Of a stretch of DNA of 64,000 bases, positions 25,377-40,882 are shown piece after piece. A model generated the notes under the pieces. The model was not told the origin of the DNA and searched no databases. It saw nothing but the letters and a program-made list of their open reading frames with translations. The stretch is from Stakelama saccharophila (lineage in GTDB: Bacteria; Pseudomonadota; Alphaproteobacteria; Sphingomonadales; Sphingomonadaceae), in assembly GCF_032229225.1 (NCBI RefSeq), contig NZ_CP135076.1, forward strand, positions 2,523,001 through 2,587,000. The letters run 5' to 3'. How positions within the stretch are numbered: position 1 is the first letter of the stretch; each line of letters starts with the position of its first letter. The position numbers were made by a program, and so were the translations under genes.

Positions 25377-25696
25377 CCTTCGCCGTCTATGCGGCCGCCG
25401 CCATGGCCGAAATCGCCGGCTGCTTCGCCTTCTGGGCATGGCTTCGGCTCGGCCGGTCGGTCTGGTGGCTGGTGCCGGGCTGCGTCTCGCTCGTCGCCTT
25501 CGCCTGGCTCCTCACGCTGGTCGACGTGGCCGCGGCCGGCCGGGCCTATGCGGCCTATGGCGGCATCTACATCGTGGCGGCGCTTTTGTGGCTATGGGGT
25601 GCCGAAGGCGTTCGCCCCGACCGCTGGGACATCGGCGGCGTGGCCCTGTGCCTCGTCGGCGCCGGCTTCATCCTGTTCGCACCGCACGGCCGATAG
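25373..25696 (+). CDS. ynfA: YnfA family small membrane protein (UPF0060)
   Basis: 107 residues with four hydrophobic helices and the family pattern [43 protein letters not shown] and [23 protein letters not shown]0060 belongs to the drug/metabolite transporter superfamily near SMR exporters, function unproven. The GTG start overlaps the merR stop (GTGA), so it is coupled to the metal regulator and may be part of the same metal response. Confidence 0.88.
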   Translation: MTFAVYAAAAMAEIAGCFAFWAWLRLGRSVWWLVPGCVSLVAFAWLLTLVDVAAAGRAYAAYGGIYIVAALLWLWGAEGVRPDRWDIGGVALCLVGAGFILFAPHGR

Positions 25697-25828
25697 CGGA
25701 ACGGCAAGCGTCCGGCCTTTGCGCCGCTGCGGTTGCGGCACCGGTCAGGATCGCTATGTCTCGCGCGGTCGGCGGTGGCAACGGCCGACCGCACGCTCCA
25801 TTCCGCCGATCCGTAACCAGGAACGTCC

Positions 25829-27091
25829 ATGGATTTCACCTTTGCGCCACCGGGCTGGAACAGCCTGGTCGAAACGCTAATCGGCCTCGGCATCGTCGCC
25901 GCCATCGCCCTCGTCGCGACGCTGCTCGTCAAGCAGGTATTGCTGCGGATCGTCTGGCGCCTGCTGGCGCGGATGGAATGGGACGACGACCTGCCGCACC
26001 TGCCGGTGATGGTGCGCCGCCTGGCCAATATCGTACCGGCGACGGTCGTGTCGCGCGGCGTCCTGCTGGTGCCGCATCTTCCGTCCGCGCTCACGACCGT
26101 CATCGGCAATGTCTGCTCGGCATTCGTCATTCTGTCGCTCGCGCTGGCGCTCGGCGCGGCGCTCAGCGTCGGCAACGAATTCTATCAGCGCCGGCCCGAT
26201 GCGGGCAGCCGGCCGATCAAGGGCTATATCCAGGTCCTGAAGATCATCATCTACGGCGGCGCCGTCATCCTGATGGCGGCCGCACTCATGGAGCGGTCGC
26301 CATTCCTGTTCCTGTCCGGGCTGGGAGCGATGGCCGCCGTCCTGATGCTGGTGTTCAAGGACACGATCCTGTCGCTCGTCGCCTCCGTCCAGCTCACCTC
26401 CAACGACATGATCCGCGTCGGCGACTGGATCTCCATGCCGCAACTGAACGCCGACGGCACGGTGATCGACGTCGCGCTGCATACGGTGAAGGTGCAGAAT
26501 TTCGATCACACCATCGTCACCATCCCGACCTACAAGCTGATTTCCGATTCCTTCCAGAATTGGCGCGGGATGGAAGACAGCGGCGGCCGGCGTATCCGCC
26601 GCGCGCTGCATCTCGACCAGAACAGCGTGCGCTATCTGACGGACGAGGAGATCGCGCATCTCGAGCAATACAGCCTGCTGCGCCCCTATTTGGCGGCCAA
26701 GCGTCAGGACCTGGCGAAGTGGAATGACGGCCGCGCGACGAACGAACAGCGCCGCCTCACCAATATCGGCACGCTGCGCGCCTATATCGTCGCCTATCTG
26801 CGCGAACATCCCGACGTGCGCCAGCACATGCCGCTGCTCGTCCGTCACCTCCAGCCCACGGCGGAGGGTATCCCGCTGGAGGTCTATTGCTTCATTCAGC
26901 AGACCAGCTTCGTCGACTTCGAGCCGGTACAGGCCGACATTTTCGACCATCTGATCGCGATGATCCCGGAATTCGAGCTGCGCCTGTTCCAGCATCCCAC
27001 CGGCGCCGATTTCTCCTGGGCCGCGCTTGCGACCCGCACCGACGACCTGCCGCTCCCCGTAGGCCTGCGCCGCGCGGGCGGCAGGGGCTGA
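25829..27091 (+). CDS. ybdG: YbdG-type mechanosensitive channel (MscS superfamily)
   Basis: 420 residues, the size of E. coli YbdG (miniconductance channel). Transmembrane segments near residues 10-35, 85-110 and 135-160; the pore-lining/MscS domain follows (DTILSLVASVQLTSNDMIRVGDWI, VKVQNFDHTIVTIPTYKLISDSFQNWRGM, GGRRIRRAL). The long cytosolic part has YbdG-specific RRLTNIGTLRAYIVAYL, LVRHLQPTAEGIPLEVYCF and FDHLIAMIPEFELRLFQ. It opens under membrane tension and releases solutes. Located within the ribosomal cluster, downstream of ynfA by 132 bases. Confidence 0.93.
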   Translation: MDFTFAPPGWNSLVETLIGLGIVAAIALVATLLVKQVLLRIVWRLLARMEWDDDLPHLPVMVRRLANIVPATVVSRGVLLVPHLPSALTTVIGNVCSAFVILSLALALGAALSVGNEFYQRRPDAGSRPIKGYIQVLKIIIYGGAVILMAAALMERSPFLFLSGLGAMAAVLMLVFKDTILSLVASVQLTSNDMIRVGDWISMPQLNADGTVIDVALHTVKVQNFDHTIVTIPTYKLISDSFQNWRGMEDSGGRRIRRALHLDQNSVRYLTDEEIAHLEQYSLLRPYLAAKRQDLAKWNDGRATNEQRRLTNIGTLRAYIVAYLREHPDVRQHMPLLVRHLQPTAEGIPLEVYCFIQQTSFVDFEPVQADIFDHLIAMIPEFELRLFQHPTGADFSWAALATRTDDLPLPVGLRRAGGRG

Positions 27092-27561
27092 TCGGGCCGA
27101 ACCGCTTTCCTACACCCCGGCGAATCTGCCATACGTTTCGGGCGCTGTTTCTCACTCTGGGGACGGAAAGCAACAAACGAACGCGCCAGCGCAAGTTTGC
27201 GGAAGCATTGCCGGGAATAGTGCGAACGTAAGGCTGCATGCCACCCGGCATTGACATTCGCCCGATTCGCGCTAAACGCCGCGTTTCGTCGGACATGGCT
27301 CGCCATGGCCGGCATCCGTCCGAGACAGCGGGTGCCCCGGATATGATCCGGGGCTTAATCTCCCGCCAAGACGGGGAAGAGATTTACCGGTCGGCCGCTC
27401 CTGCGGGTCACCGGGTCCAGCCAGGGACGAACTCTGGCCGCGACGATTTTTGCCCCTCGGACAATTGGACGCTGCGCTTCGGCTTTCGCCGCCGCGCGGC
27501 ATTGTGAACCGGATGCGGTGTGCCCCCGCGGCGCTCCCGCATCCATGTTGAGGAGACCGGC
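27092..27561 (+). other. Intergenic region upstream of rplJ
   Basis: 470 bases holding the rplJ promoter and leader. No protein-like ORF. Contains a REP-type palindrome (27334-27354). The last ~100 bases before rplJ are GC-rich and could fold as the L10-binding leader known upstream of rplJL in many bacteria, but no consensus could be confirmed by eye. A good Shine-Dalgarno (TGAGGAGA) precedes the rplJ ATG. Confidence 0.5.
27334..27354. repeat. REP-like palindrome
   Basis: Perfect 9-bp arms GCCCCGGAT / ATCCGGGGC around ATG. Same style as the palindromes at 48998, 49065 and 51165. Confidence 0.7.
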
Positions 27562-28077
27562 ATGGATCGTTCCCAGAAGACCGAAGCCGTTGCCGAGCTG
27601 AACCGCACCTTCTCCGAAGTCGGCGTCGTCGTCGTCGCCCGTAATCACGGGCTGACGGTCGCGGAGGCCGACGAGCTTCGGAACAGGATGCGCGAAGCCG
27701 GTGCACGCTACAAGGTCGCGAAGAACCGCCTTGCCAAGCTCGCGCTCGAAGGCACCGATTACGCATCCCTCGCGGATCTGCTCGTCGGCCCCACGGCGCT
27801 CGCCACATCGGAAGACCCGGTTGCCGCCGCCAAGGTGGTGGTCAACTTCGCCAAGGACCACGACAAGCTCGAAGTGGTCGGCGGCGCGATGGGCAGCACC
27901 GCCCTCGACGCGGACGGCGTCAAGTCGCTCGCGGCGCTTCCGTCGCTCGACGAGCTGCGTGCCAAGATCGTGGGCCTGGTACAGGCGCCCGCGACCAAGG
28001 TCGCGACCGTCACCCAGGCGCCGGCGGCACAGCTTGCCCGCGTGTTCGGCGCTTATGGCGCCAAGGACGCGGCATAA
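27562..28077 (+). CDS. rplJ: 50S ribosomal protein L10
   Basis: 171 residues from ATG 27562 with AGGAG eight bases upstream. L10 anchors the L7/L12 stalk and represses its own operon in many bacteria. Motifs: [54 protein letters not shown], and the C-terminal L12-binding helix ([12 protein letters not shown]). Followed by rplL 61 bases on. Confidence 0.98.
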   Translation: MDRSQKTEAVAELNRTFSEVGVVVVARNHGLTVAEADELRNRMREAGARYKVAKNRLAKLALEGTDYASLADLLVGPTALATSEDPVAAAKVVVNFAKDHDKLEVVGGAMGSTALDADGVKSLAALPSLDELRAKIVGLVQAPATKVATVTQAPAAQLARVFGAYGAKDAA

Positions 28078-28138
28078 GCGGCACTTTCGCGATTACCATC
28101 TGATTTGATTTCAACCCGATTACCCTGGAGTTTTGAAC

Positions 28139-28516
28139 ATGGCTGACCTGAATGCGCTGGTGGACCAGCTTTCCGAACTGACCGTCCTCGAGGCGGCCGA
28201 GCTTTCCACGATGCTCGAAGAGAAGTGGGGCGTTTCCGCCGCTGCCGCCGTTGCGGCTGCGCCTGCCGCCGGCGGTGGCGCCGGTGCCCCGGCCGAAGAG
28301 GCCAAGGACGAGTTCGACGTGATCCTCACCGGCGACGGTGGCAAGAAGATCAACGTCATCAAGGAAGTCCGCGCCATCACCGGCCTGGGCCTGACCGAAG
28401 CCAAGGCGCTCGTCGAAGGCGCGCCGAAGCCCGTCAAGGAAGGCGTGAACAAGGAAGAGGCCGAGAAGCTGAAGAAGCAGATCGAGGAAGCCGGCGGCAC
28501 CGTCGAGCTGAAGTAA
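28139..28516 (+). CDS. rplL: 50S ribosomal protein L7/L12
   Basis: 125 residues. N-terminal dimerisation part ([26 protein letters not shown]), Ala/Gly/Pro hinge ([18 protein letters not shown]), and C-terminal factor-binding domain ([59 protein letters not shown], split over the full domain). ATG 28139 preferred over a TTG two codons upstream, with CTGGAG as ribosome binding site. Strong terminator downstream. Confidence 0.98.
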   Translation: MADLNALVDQLSELTVLEAAELSTMLEEKWGVSAAAAVAAAPAAGGGAGAPAEEAKDEFDVILTGDGGKKINVIKEVRAITGLGLTEAKALVEGAPKPVKEGVNKEEAEKLKKQIEEAGGTVELK

Positions 28517-28557
28517 TCCCGGTCGCTGCACGCAAGCGGCAGCTTCTGACGAACAAA

Positions 28558-28591
28558 GGGGGCGGCTCTTCGCAGGGCCGCCCCCTTTTTT
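28558..28591 (+). terminator. Rho-independent terminator of rplJL
   Basis: 9-bp perfect stem GGGGGCGGC / GCCGCCCCC, 10-base loop, TTTTTT. It separates rplJL from rpoBC and also lies at the end of the convergent gene at 28622. Confidence 0.95.
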
Positions 28592-28621
28592 CGAGACCCT
28601 TTCTTTTGAGTTTTTCGAGGC

Positions 28622-29860
28622 TCAGGCCGGCACGCGCAATCGGTGCGGCCGCGCCTCGACCCGGTCATGGACCTGTGGTCCGCGATCGAGGAACAGCGGC
28701 CCCAGCTTCTCGCTGCCCTCGCGCCGCACGCCCAGCATGGCGACCATCGTCACCTGCCCGTCCCCGCCGCCGCGATAGCGAACATCCACCACGATCACCG
28801 GAATGCAATATGGCCGGCCGCGCGCCTCCAGCCTGTGCGCTCGGGCCAGCGGCAATGTCAGCCGCGATTCGATACGCTTTCCGCCGCCCGGTGCGATGGT
28901 CGAGCGTTGCAGATACGGCGCCGGCGGCTGATGCAGCAGTTGCTCCAGCTCGGCATCCCGGTCGGGATGGACCGTCCGCAGCCACGCGGCCACCGTCACA
29001 TCCTCCGCCGGAACGCCGCCCGGATTGTGGACCGTCAGGACGAACTCGGCGAACGCCTCTCGTCCATCCGATCCGATCCGGCGCGGCTCCACGGCGACGC
29101 GGAGCGGTTCGACCGCCGCGGACGCTCCCGGCGCTGGCGGGACCGGCGTGCGCGCTGGCGCGACCGGCATCGGCGGCTCCGGTCGCTGCGGCGGCGCAGC
29201 GACGGCTTCCGCCGCGTCGCCGGCCCGATCTTTCCGGCCACGCCGGCGCAACCGAGCGAACAGGAGGCCGGCGCCACCGATCAGAACCAGGATTGCAAGC
29301 GCCGGCCACAGCCAGGCCCTTCCTTCGTCTGCCGGCGCCTCCCCTACCCGTTCGGCAGCGGCACCGGCGTCCGCCGCCGGCGGCGTTGGTGTCGGTGTCG
29401 GCGTCGCGGGGATCGCCGCCTCCGTCGCTCGCTCCGGCGGTGCCGGCGTTGCGCCCGGCGTGGGGGACGGAGCGGGCGCAGGACGGGGCGTCGGCGTTTC
29501 GGCGGCGGGGCGGGATGCGGGTGTCGGACGCGGCGTTGGGGTCGACGTCGGCGTGACGCTGGGGCGAATGGCGGGCGGCTGCACCGAAGGCTCCACCGGC
29601 GTACCCGGCGTGGGTGTGGGCGTGGGAGTAGGAGTAGGAGTAGGAGTAGGGATGGAATAGAAGGTAACGCCCGGATCGATATAGGTCGGCGTCGGCGTGC
29701 CGCGCGGGGTCGGGCTTGGCGTCGGTTCCGGTGGCGGGATCCGGGTGACGGGCGGAATGTCGCTGAGCGAACCGCGTTCCTGCCCATGCGCGCCGCCGAC
29801 CAAAGCGCCGGCGGACGTGAGCAGGAGCAGAAAGCGGACAGAACGGATACGCGAACGCAT
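28622..29860 (-). CDS. Pro/Thr-rich single-pass membrane protein, unknown function
   Basis: 412 residues. Signal peptide (VRFLLLLTSAGALVGGAHGQ), then about 150 residues of Pro-Thr-rich sequence that includes a (PT)n run, one transmembrane helix near residues 182-200 (LWPALAILVLIGGAGLLFA) followed by RLRRRGRK (stop-transfer), and a C-terminal beta-rich domain of about 170 residues (EFVLTVHNPGGVPAEDVTVAAWL, a CARDB/immunoglobulin-like pattern). The Pro-rich part would span the periplasm and the C-terminal domain lie in the cytosol, or the reverse. No known family recognised. Upstream and parallel to it is another Ala/Pro-rich membrane protein. Confidence 0.75.
   Translation of the reverse strand: MRSRIRSVRFLLLLTSAGALVGGAHGQERGSLSDIPPVTRIPPPEPTPSPTPRGTPTPTYIDPGVTFYSIPTPTPTPTPTPTPTPGTPVEPSVQPPAIRPSVTPTSTPTPRPTPASRPAAETPTPRPAPAPSPTPGATPAPPERATEAAIPATPTPTPTPPAADAGAAAERVGEAPADEGRAWLWPALAILVLIGGAGLLFARLRRRGRKDRAGDAAEAVAAPPQRPEPPMPVAPARTPVPPAPGASAAVEPLRVAVEPRRIGSDGREAFAEFVLTVHNPGGVPAEDVTVAAWLRTVHPDRDAELEQLLHQPPAPYLQRSTIAPGGGKRIESRLTLPLARAHRLEARGRPYCIPVIVVDVRYRGGGDGQVTMVAMLGVRREGSEKLGPLFLDRGPQVHDRVEARPHRLRVPA
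29609..29652. repeat. Hexamer microsatellite inside the Pro/Thr-rich gene
   Basis: Four exact GGAGTA units (29625-29648) preceded by degenerate GTGGGN units; on the minus strand they encode alternating Pro-Thr. Slippage in steps of six bases would lengthen or shorten the PT stalk without breaking the frame. Confidence 0.85.
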
Positions 29861-29976
29861 CGCGCCCCCATAACGGCTTGCCGGGGCGATGCGGTATGCC
29901 TCGCCGAACCAATGCGACGAAACGGCCCGCCGCGACGATGAACCGTCGCGACGGGCCGGCTTGTGCTCGGCGCGGA

Positions 29977-31062
29977 TCAGCCGTTGCCGAATGCGGGGCG
30001 CATTCCGCCATGCGTCCAGCCGGTGGATTTGGTCGCCCCCCGCGTCTCCGCAGGTTCGGCGGTCGCAGCGTGTTGCGACGGCACCCGTTCCCGCGACCAG
30101 GGCATGTCGGACGGGCGGTTCGCCGCCTCGGCTACAAGGCGTTCCCTTCGATCGTAGAACCGGGCGCGGGCGATCCGCTTCCTGCGGGTCAGGAACGGAT
30201 TGTCGGGTGTCGGGCCGCGCTCGGCCGCACGTTCGTGCCGGCCGGGTTCGCCATTGCGCCGCATCGTCGCGGCGGCCGCCACCGGACGCGGCGGCATGGC
30301 CGGGGCGGACTCGCGCCCGACGGCCGGATCGGCGGCGGGCACCGGCGCTTCGGCCGGTTGCGTCGCATATGCCGGCGCCTGCCCGTCAATCGTGTTCGAT
30401 TCCGGCGACCGGCGACGGCGCGACATGAGGAAGGCCCCGCCGGCGATCACGACGGCAAGCCCTGCCAGCCCGATCCACAGCAGGTTGGCGTTGGGCACCG
30501 CGACATTCTCGGCCACCGGCGTCGGGCCGGTCGCGGAGGGCGCGGCCGATTCAGGCGGCACGGACTGCGGCGACCCGGCCGGCGGGGGTGCGGCAACAGT
30601 CGCACGCCTGTCCACCGCCGCCGAGGGCGCAGCATCCGGGGCCGAAGCCGGCGCAGCATCGAGGCGCGAAGCGCTCGCGCTCGTCACCTCCGGCGCGGAG
30701 CGGGCCTGCACCCGAGCCGCCTGCCGTTCGGCAGTCTCTTTCGCTGCGACCTCTTCCGCTGCCGCCTGCGCCAGCGCGCGCGGATCGACCGGAACGGCAT
30801 CTGCGGACGCGGCGCGATCTGCCTGTTCGGCCGATGTGCCGACCGCCGCGGAAACCGACGCCGAAGGCTGCACGGTCGGCGCGGCCTGCGACGCCGGATC
30901 TTGTGAAGCCGGCTGTTCCGCCGGCTGGACCAGCGGCGATTGCGTCGATGAAGGCGGCGTAATCGTCTGCAGGTCCTGGGCTGCCGCCGAGGCGGCGAAA
31001 CCAGCGAGCGCGGCAATCATCGCCACGCCGGCCAGATACGAGCTTTTTGTTGACTGTGTCAT
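29977..31062 (-). CDS. Ala/Pro-rich single-pass membrane protein, unknown function
   Basis: 361 residues. Signal peptide (YLAGVAMIAALAGFAASAAAQ), then a long low-complexity Ala/Pro/Ser/Gln stretch to about residue 190, a transmembrane helix (LLWIGLAGLAVVIAGGAFLM) with SRRRR stop-transfer, and a polar C-terminus rich in Arg, with NPFLTRRKRIARARFYDRRERLV that looks like a short conserved tail. Its overall design resembles the neighbour at 28622-29860. It is divergent from rpoB. No family recognised; codon use looks native. Confidence 0.72.
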   Translation of the reverse strand: MTQSTKSSYLAGVAMIAALAGFAASAAAQDLQTITPPSSTQSPLVQPAEQPASQDPASQAAPTVQPSASVSAAVGTSAEQADRAASADAVPVDPRALAQAAAEEVAAKETAERQAARVQARSAPEVTSASASRLDAAPASAPDAAPSAAVDRRATVAAPPPAGSPQSVPPESAAPSATGPTPVAENVAVPNANLLWIGLAGLAVVIAGGAFLMSRRRRSPESNTIDGQAPAYATQPAEAPVPAADPAVGRESAPAMPPRPVAAAATMRRNGEPGRHERAAERGPTPDNPFLTRRKRIARARFYDRRERLVAEAANRPSDMPWSRERVPSQHAATAEPAETRGATKSTGWTHGGMRPAFGNG

Positions 31063-31431
31063 AGCCGCAACAAAAAGGACGATGTCGCTCCGCGTTCCGG
31101 CTGCGGCCGGAAATGCGGATGAACCGGTCGTGCCGGACGACGAAATTCCGCTGTTTATCGCCGGTTCATGCTACGTTTAGCTGGCGTTCAGCCTCCGCCG
31201 TGGGCATTTGACAGACGCTGCGCGCGCACCTATATGCAGTCTCCAATTCGGTGATCGGGAAATGGTGCGTCGTCGCGCAACGTACCATAAGGATGGATCA
31301 CCAGAGTTCCGACAGACGCTCGAAGCTGCAGTTTCCGGAAGCGGGGACGTGCAGTTTTTCGCGTCTTTCGCGTGCCTGAACCCGGGGGCGACCGGGAAAC
31401 GAGTTCTGACGCAAGCGAGGCGACCACATCC
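31063..31431. other. Intergenic region upstream of rpoB
   Basis: 369 bases between divergent genes. Contains the candidate rpoB promoter (31208-31236) and, near the divergent start, a perfect 7-bp hairpin TTCCGGC/GCCGGAA (31095-31112). No protein-like ORF. Confidence 0.6.
31208..31236 (+). promoter_or_regulatory. Candidate rpoBC promoter
   Basis: Consensus -35 TTGACA (31208-31213), 17-base spacer, TATGCA (31231-31236); TATATG at 15 bases is the alternative -10. It lies 196 bases upstream of rpoB, consistent with rpoBC having its own promoter after the rplJL terminator. Confidence 0.55.
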
Positions 31432-35589
<4,158 letters not shown>

Positions 35590-35610
35590 GCCGTCGCACT
35601 CCGCTTGCCA

Positions 35611-35653
35611 GCTATCCCTCCCCTAACCCCTCCCCCTCGCGGGAGGGGAATTG
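35611..35653. repeat. CCCCTCCC palindrome in the rpoB-rpoC spacer
   Basis: CCCCTCCC...GGGAGGGG with a CCTCGC loop, preceded by another CCCTCCCC and followed by AATTGG. The flanks (CTATCC before, AATTG after) match those of the CCTCTCCC palindrome in the nusG-rplK spacer, so both look like copies of one repeat family. Confidence 0.6.
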
Positions 35654-35663
35654 GAGCCAAGAC

Positions 35664-39953
<4,290 letters not shown>

Positions 39954-39985
39954 TCCTCCCGCCGTTCAGGCATGAAAGCGAGAAA

Positions 39986-40015
39986 CCGCCGTCCGGGATG
40001 CCGGGCGGCGGTTTT
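39986..40015 (+). terminator. Rho-independent terminator of rpoBC
   Basis: CCGCCGTCCGG / CCGGGCGGCGG stem (11 bp with one G-T pair), GATG loop, then TTTTC. Confidence 0.92.
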
Positions 40016-40043
40016 CTTTCGTCCGGGTCGGCGGAGCCGCCGC

Positions 40044-40217
40044 TCAGTCCGGCGGAAGGCGGGTCAGCCCCTTCTCCACCGCCTCGTTTTCGCCCTTGTC
40101 GAGCTTCTCCAGCGCGTCCGCCCGGTCTTCACTGGCGGGGGTGCGAACGTCATCGTCCCGCCCGTGCGCGCCCGCATCGTCTCCTGCCTCCAGCGGCTTC
40201 TTCTTCTCGTCCGTCAC
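40044..40217 (-). CDS. Small hydrophilic protein, unknown function
   Basis: 57 residues, strongly charged and disordered in appearance (DEKKKPLEAGDDAGAH; ADALEKLDKGENEAVEKGLTRLPPD). GTG 40217 is chosen because GAGGAGG lies at ideal spacing upstream, whereas the in-frame start nine codons earlier has none. No family recognised. It resembles small sphingomonad stress-type hydrophilic peptides but that is only an impression. Confidence 0.55.
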   Translation of the reverse strand: MTDEKKKPLEAGDDAGAHGRDDDVRTPASEDRADALEKLDKGENEAVEKGLTRLPPD

Positions 40218-40336
40218 GGTGTCCTCCTCGACCGCCAAACGCATGGCTGCACCCGAAAGATCACCGCCGTCATCATGGAACCCCGGCGGCCCCGTCGCGC
40301 GTTCGACAGGCGACTGCTGATCTGAAAGGACGATCC

Positions 40337-40804
40337 ATGCGCATTACCACGGCCGGCATCATCGGCGGCATCGTCGGCGGGCTGGGGATGACGGCCATCA
40401 TGCTCGCCGAGCGCAAGGCCGGCGCGCAGCATCCGACCCCGGCCAGGGAATCGGAAGACCGGGCCGACCGCGCGGCCGATAGGCCCCGGCACATCGACAC
40501 CGGTCGCGCCACGGTGCTGGAGGAGGCGAACCACGTCGCCGCATCGGCGGCCTTCGGCGCGGGCTATGCCGCGATGCGCAGCTACCTGCCCCGCCTGCCC
40601 GCGCCCGGCACCGGCGCCGCGTACGGCGCCGGTCTCTATGCCGCGAACATCGTTGCCGCCGCGCCCGTTTTCGAACGCACCGGAAACGCGCGCAAAGTAC
40701 GGCTACGGGTCGCGGCGACGCGGATCGGCCTCCACCTGCTGTTCGGTGTCGGAACCGCCGTCATCACCGCGGCGCTGCACCAGGAGCGCGAAAGGACGAT
40801 CTAG
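40337..40804 (+). CDS. Hypothetical membrane protein (DUF1440/YagU-like)
   Basis: 155 residues from ATG 40337 with GAAAGGACG upstream. Hydrophobic, Gly/Ala-rich segments at residues 5-25 (TAGIIGGIVGGLGMTAIML), 67-85, 95-112 and 130-148 (IGLHLLFGVGTAVITAAL), with a charged loop (ESEDRADRAADRPRH). The ALYGAGLYAAN-type pattern and GLHLLFGVGTA ending recall DUF1440 proteins, but the family assignment is tentative. Confidence 0.6.
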   Translation: MRITTAGIIGGIVGGLGMTAIMLAERKAGAQHPTPARESEDRADRAADRPRHIDTGRATVLEEANHVAASAAFGAGYAAMRSYLPRLPAPGTGAAYGAGLYAANIVAAAPVFERTGNARKVRLRVAATRIGLHLLFGVGTAVITAALHQERERTI

Positions 40805-40843
40805 CAGCGGGCTCGATCAGCCTTGGACACTGCTGTTATCATG

Positions 40844-40866
40844 TGTCCCCGCGAAGGCGGGAGCAC
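40844..40866. repeat. REP-like hairpin after the 40337 gene
   Basis: CCCCGC-GAA-GGCGGG core with flanking TGTG/CACA. It sits in the 78-base gap between convergent genes and may also act as a bidirectional terminator. A similar CCCCGCCTTCGC half is present at 48962-48973. Confidence 0.55.
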
Positions 40867-40882
40867 AAAGACCAGCGTCCCT

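Noticed and set aside
27440..27561. Claim of a definite L10 leader RNA
   Set aside because: Position is right but no consensus structure could be confirmed by eye, so it is only mentioned as possible.
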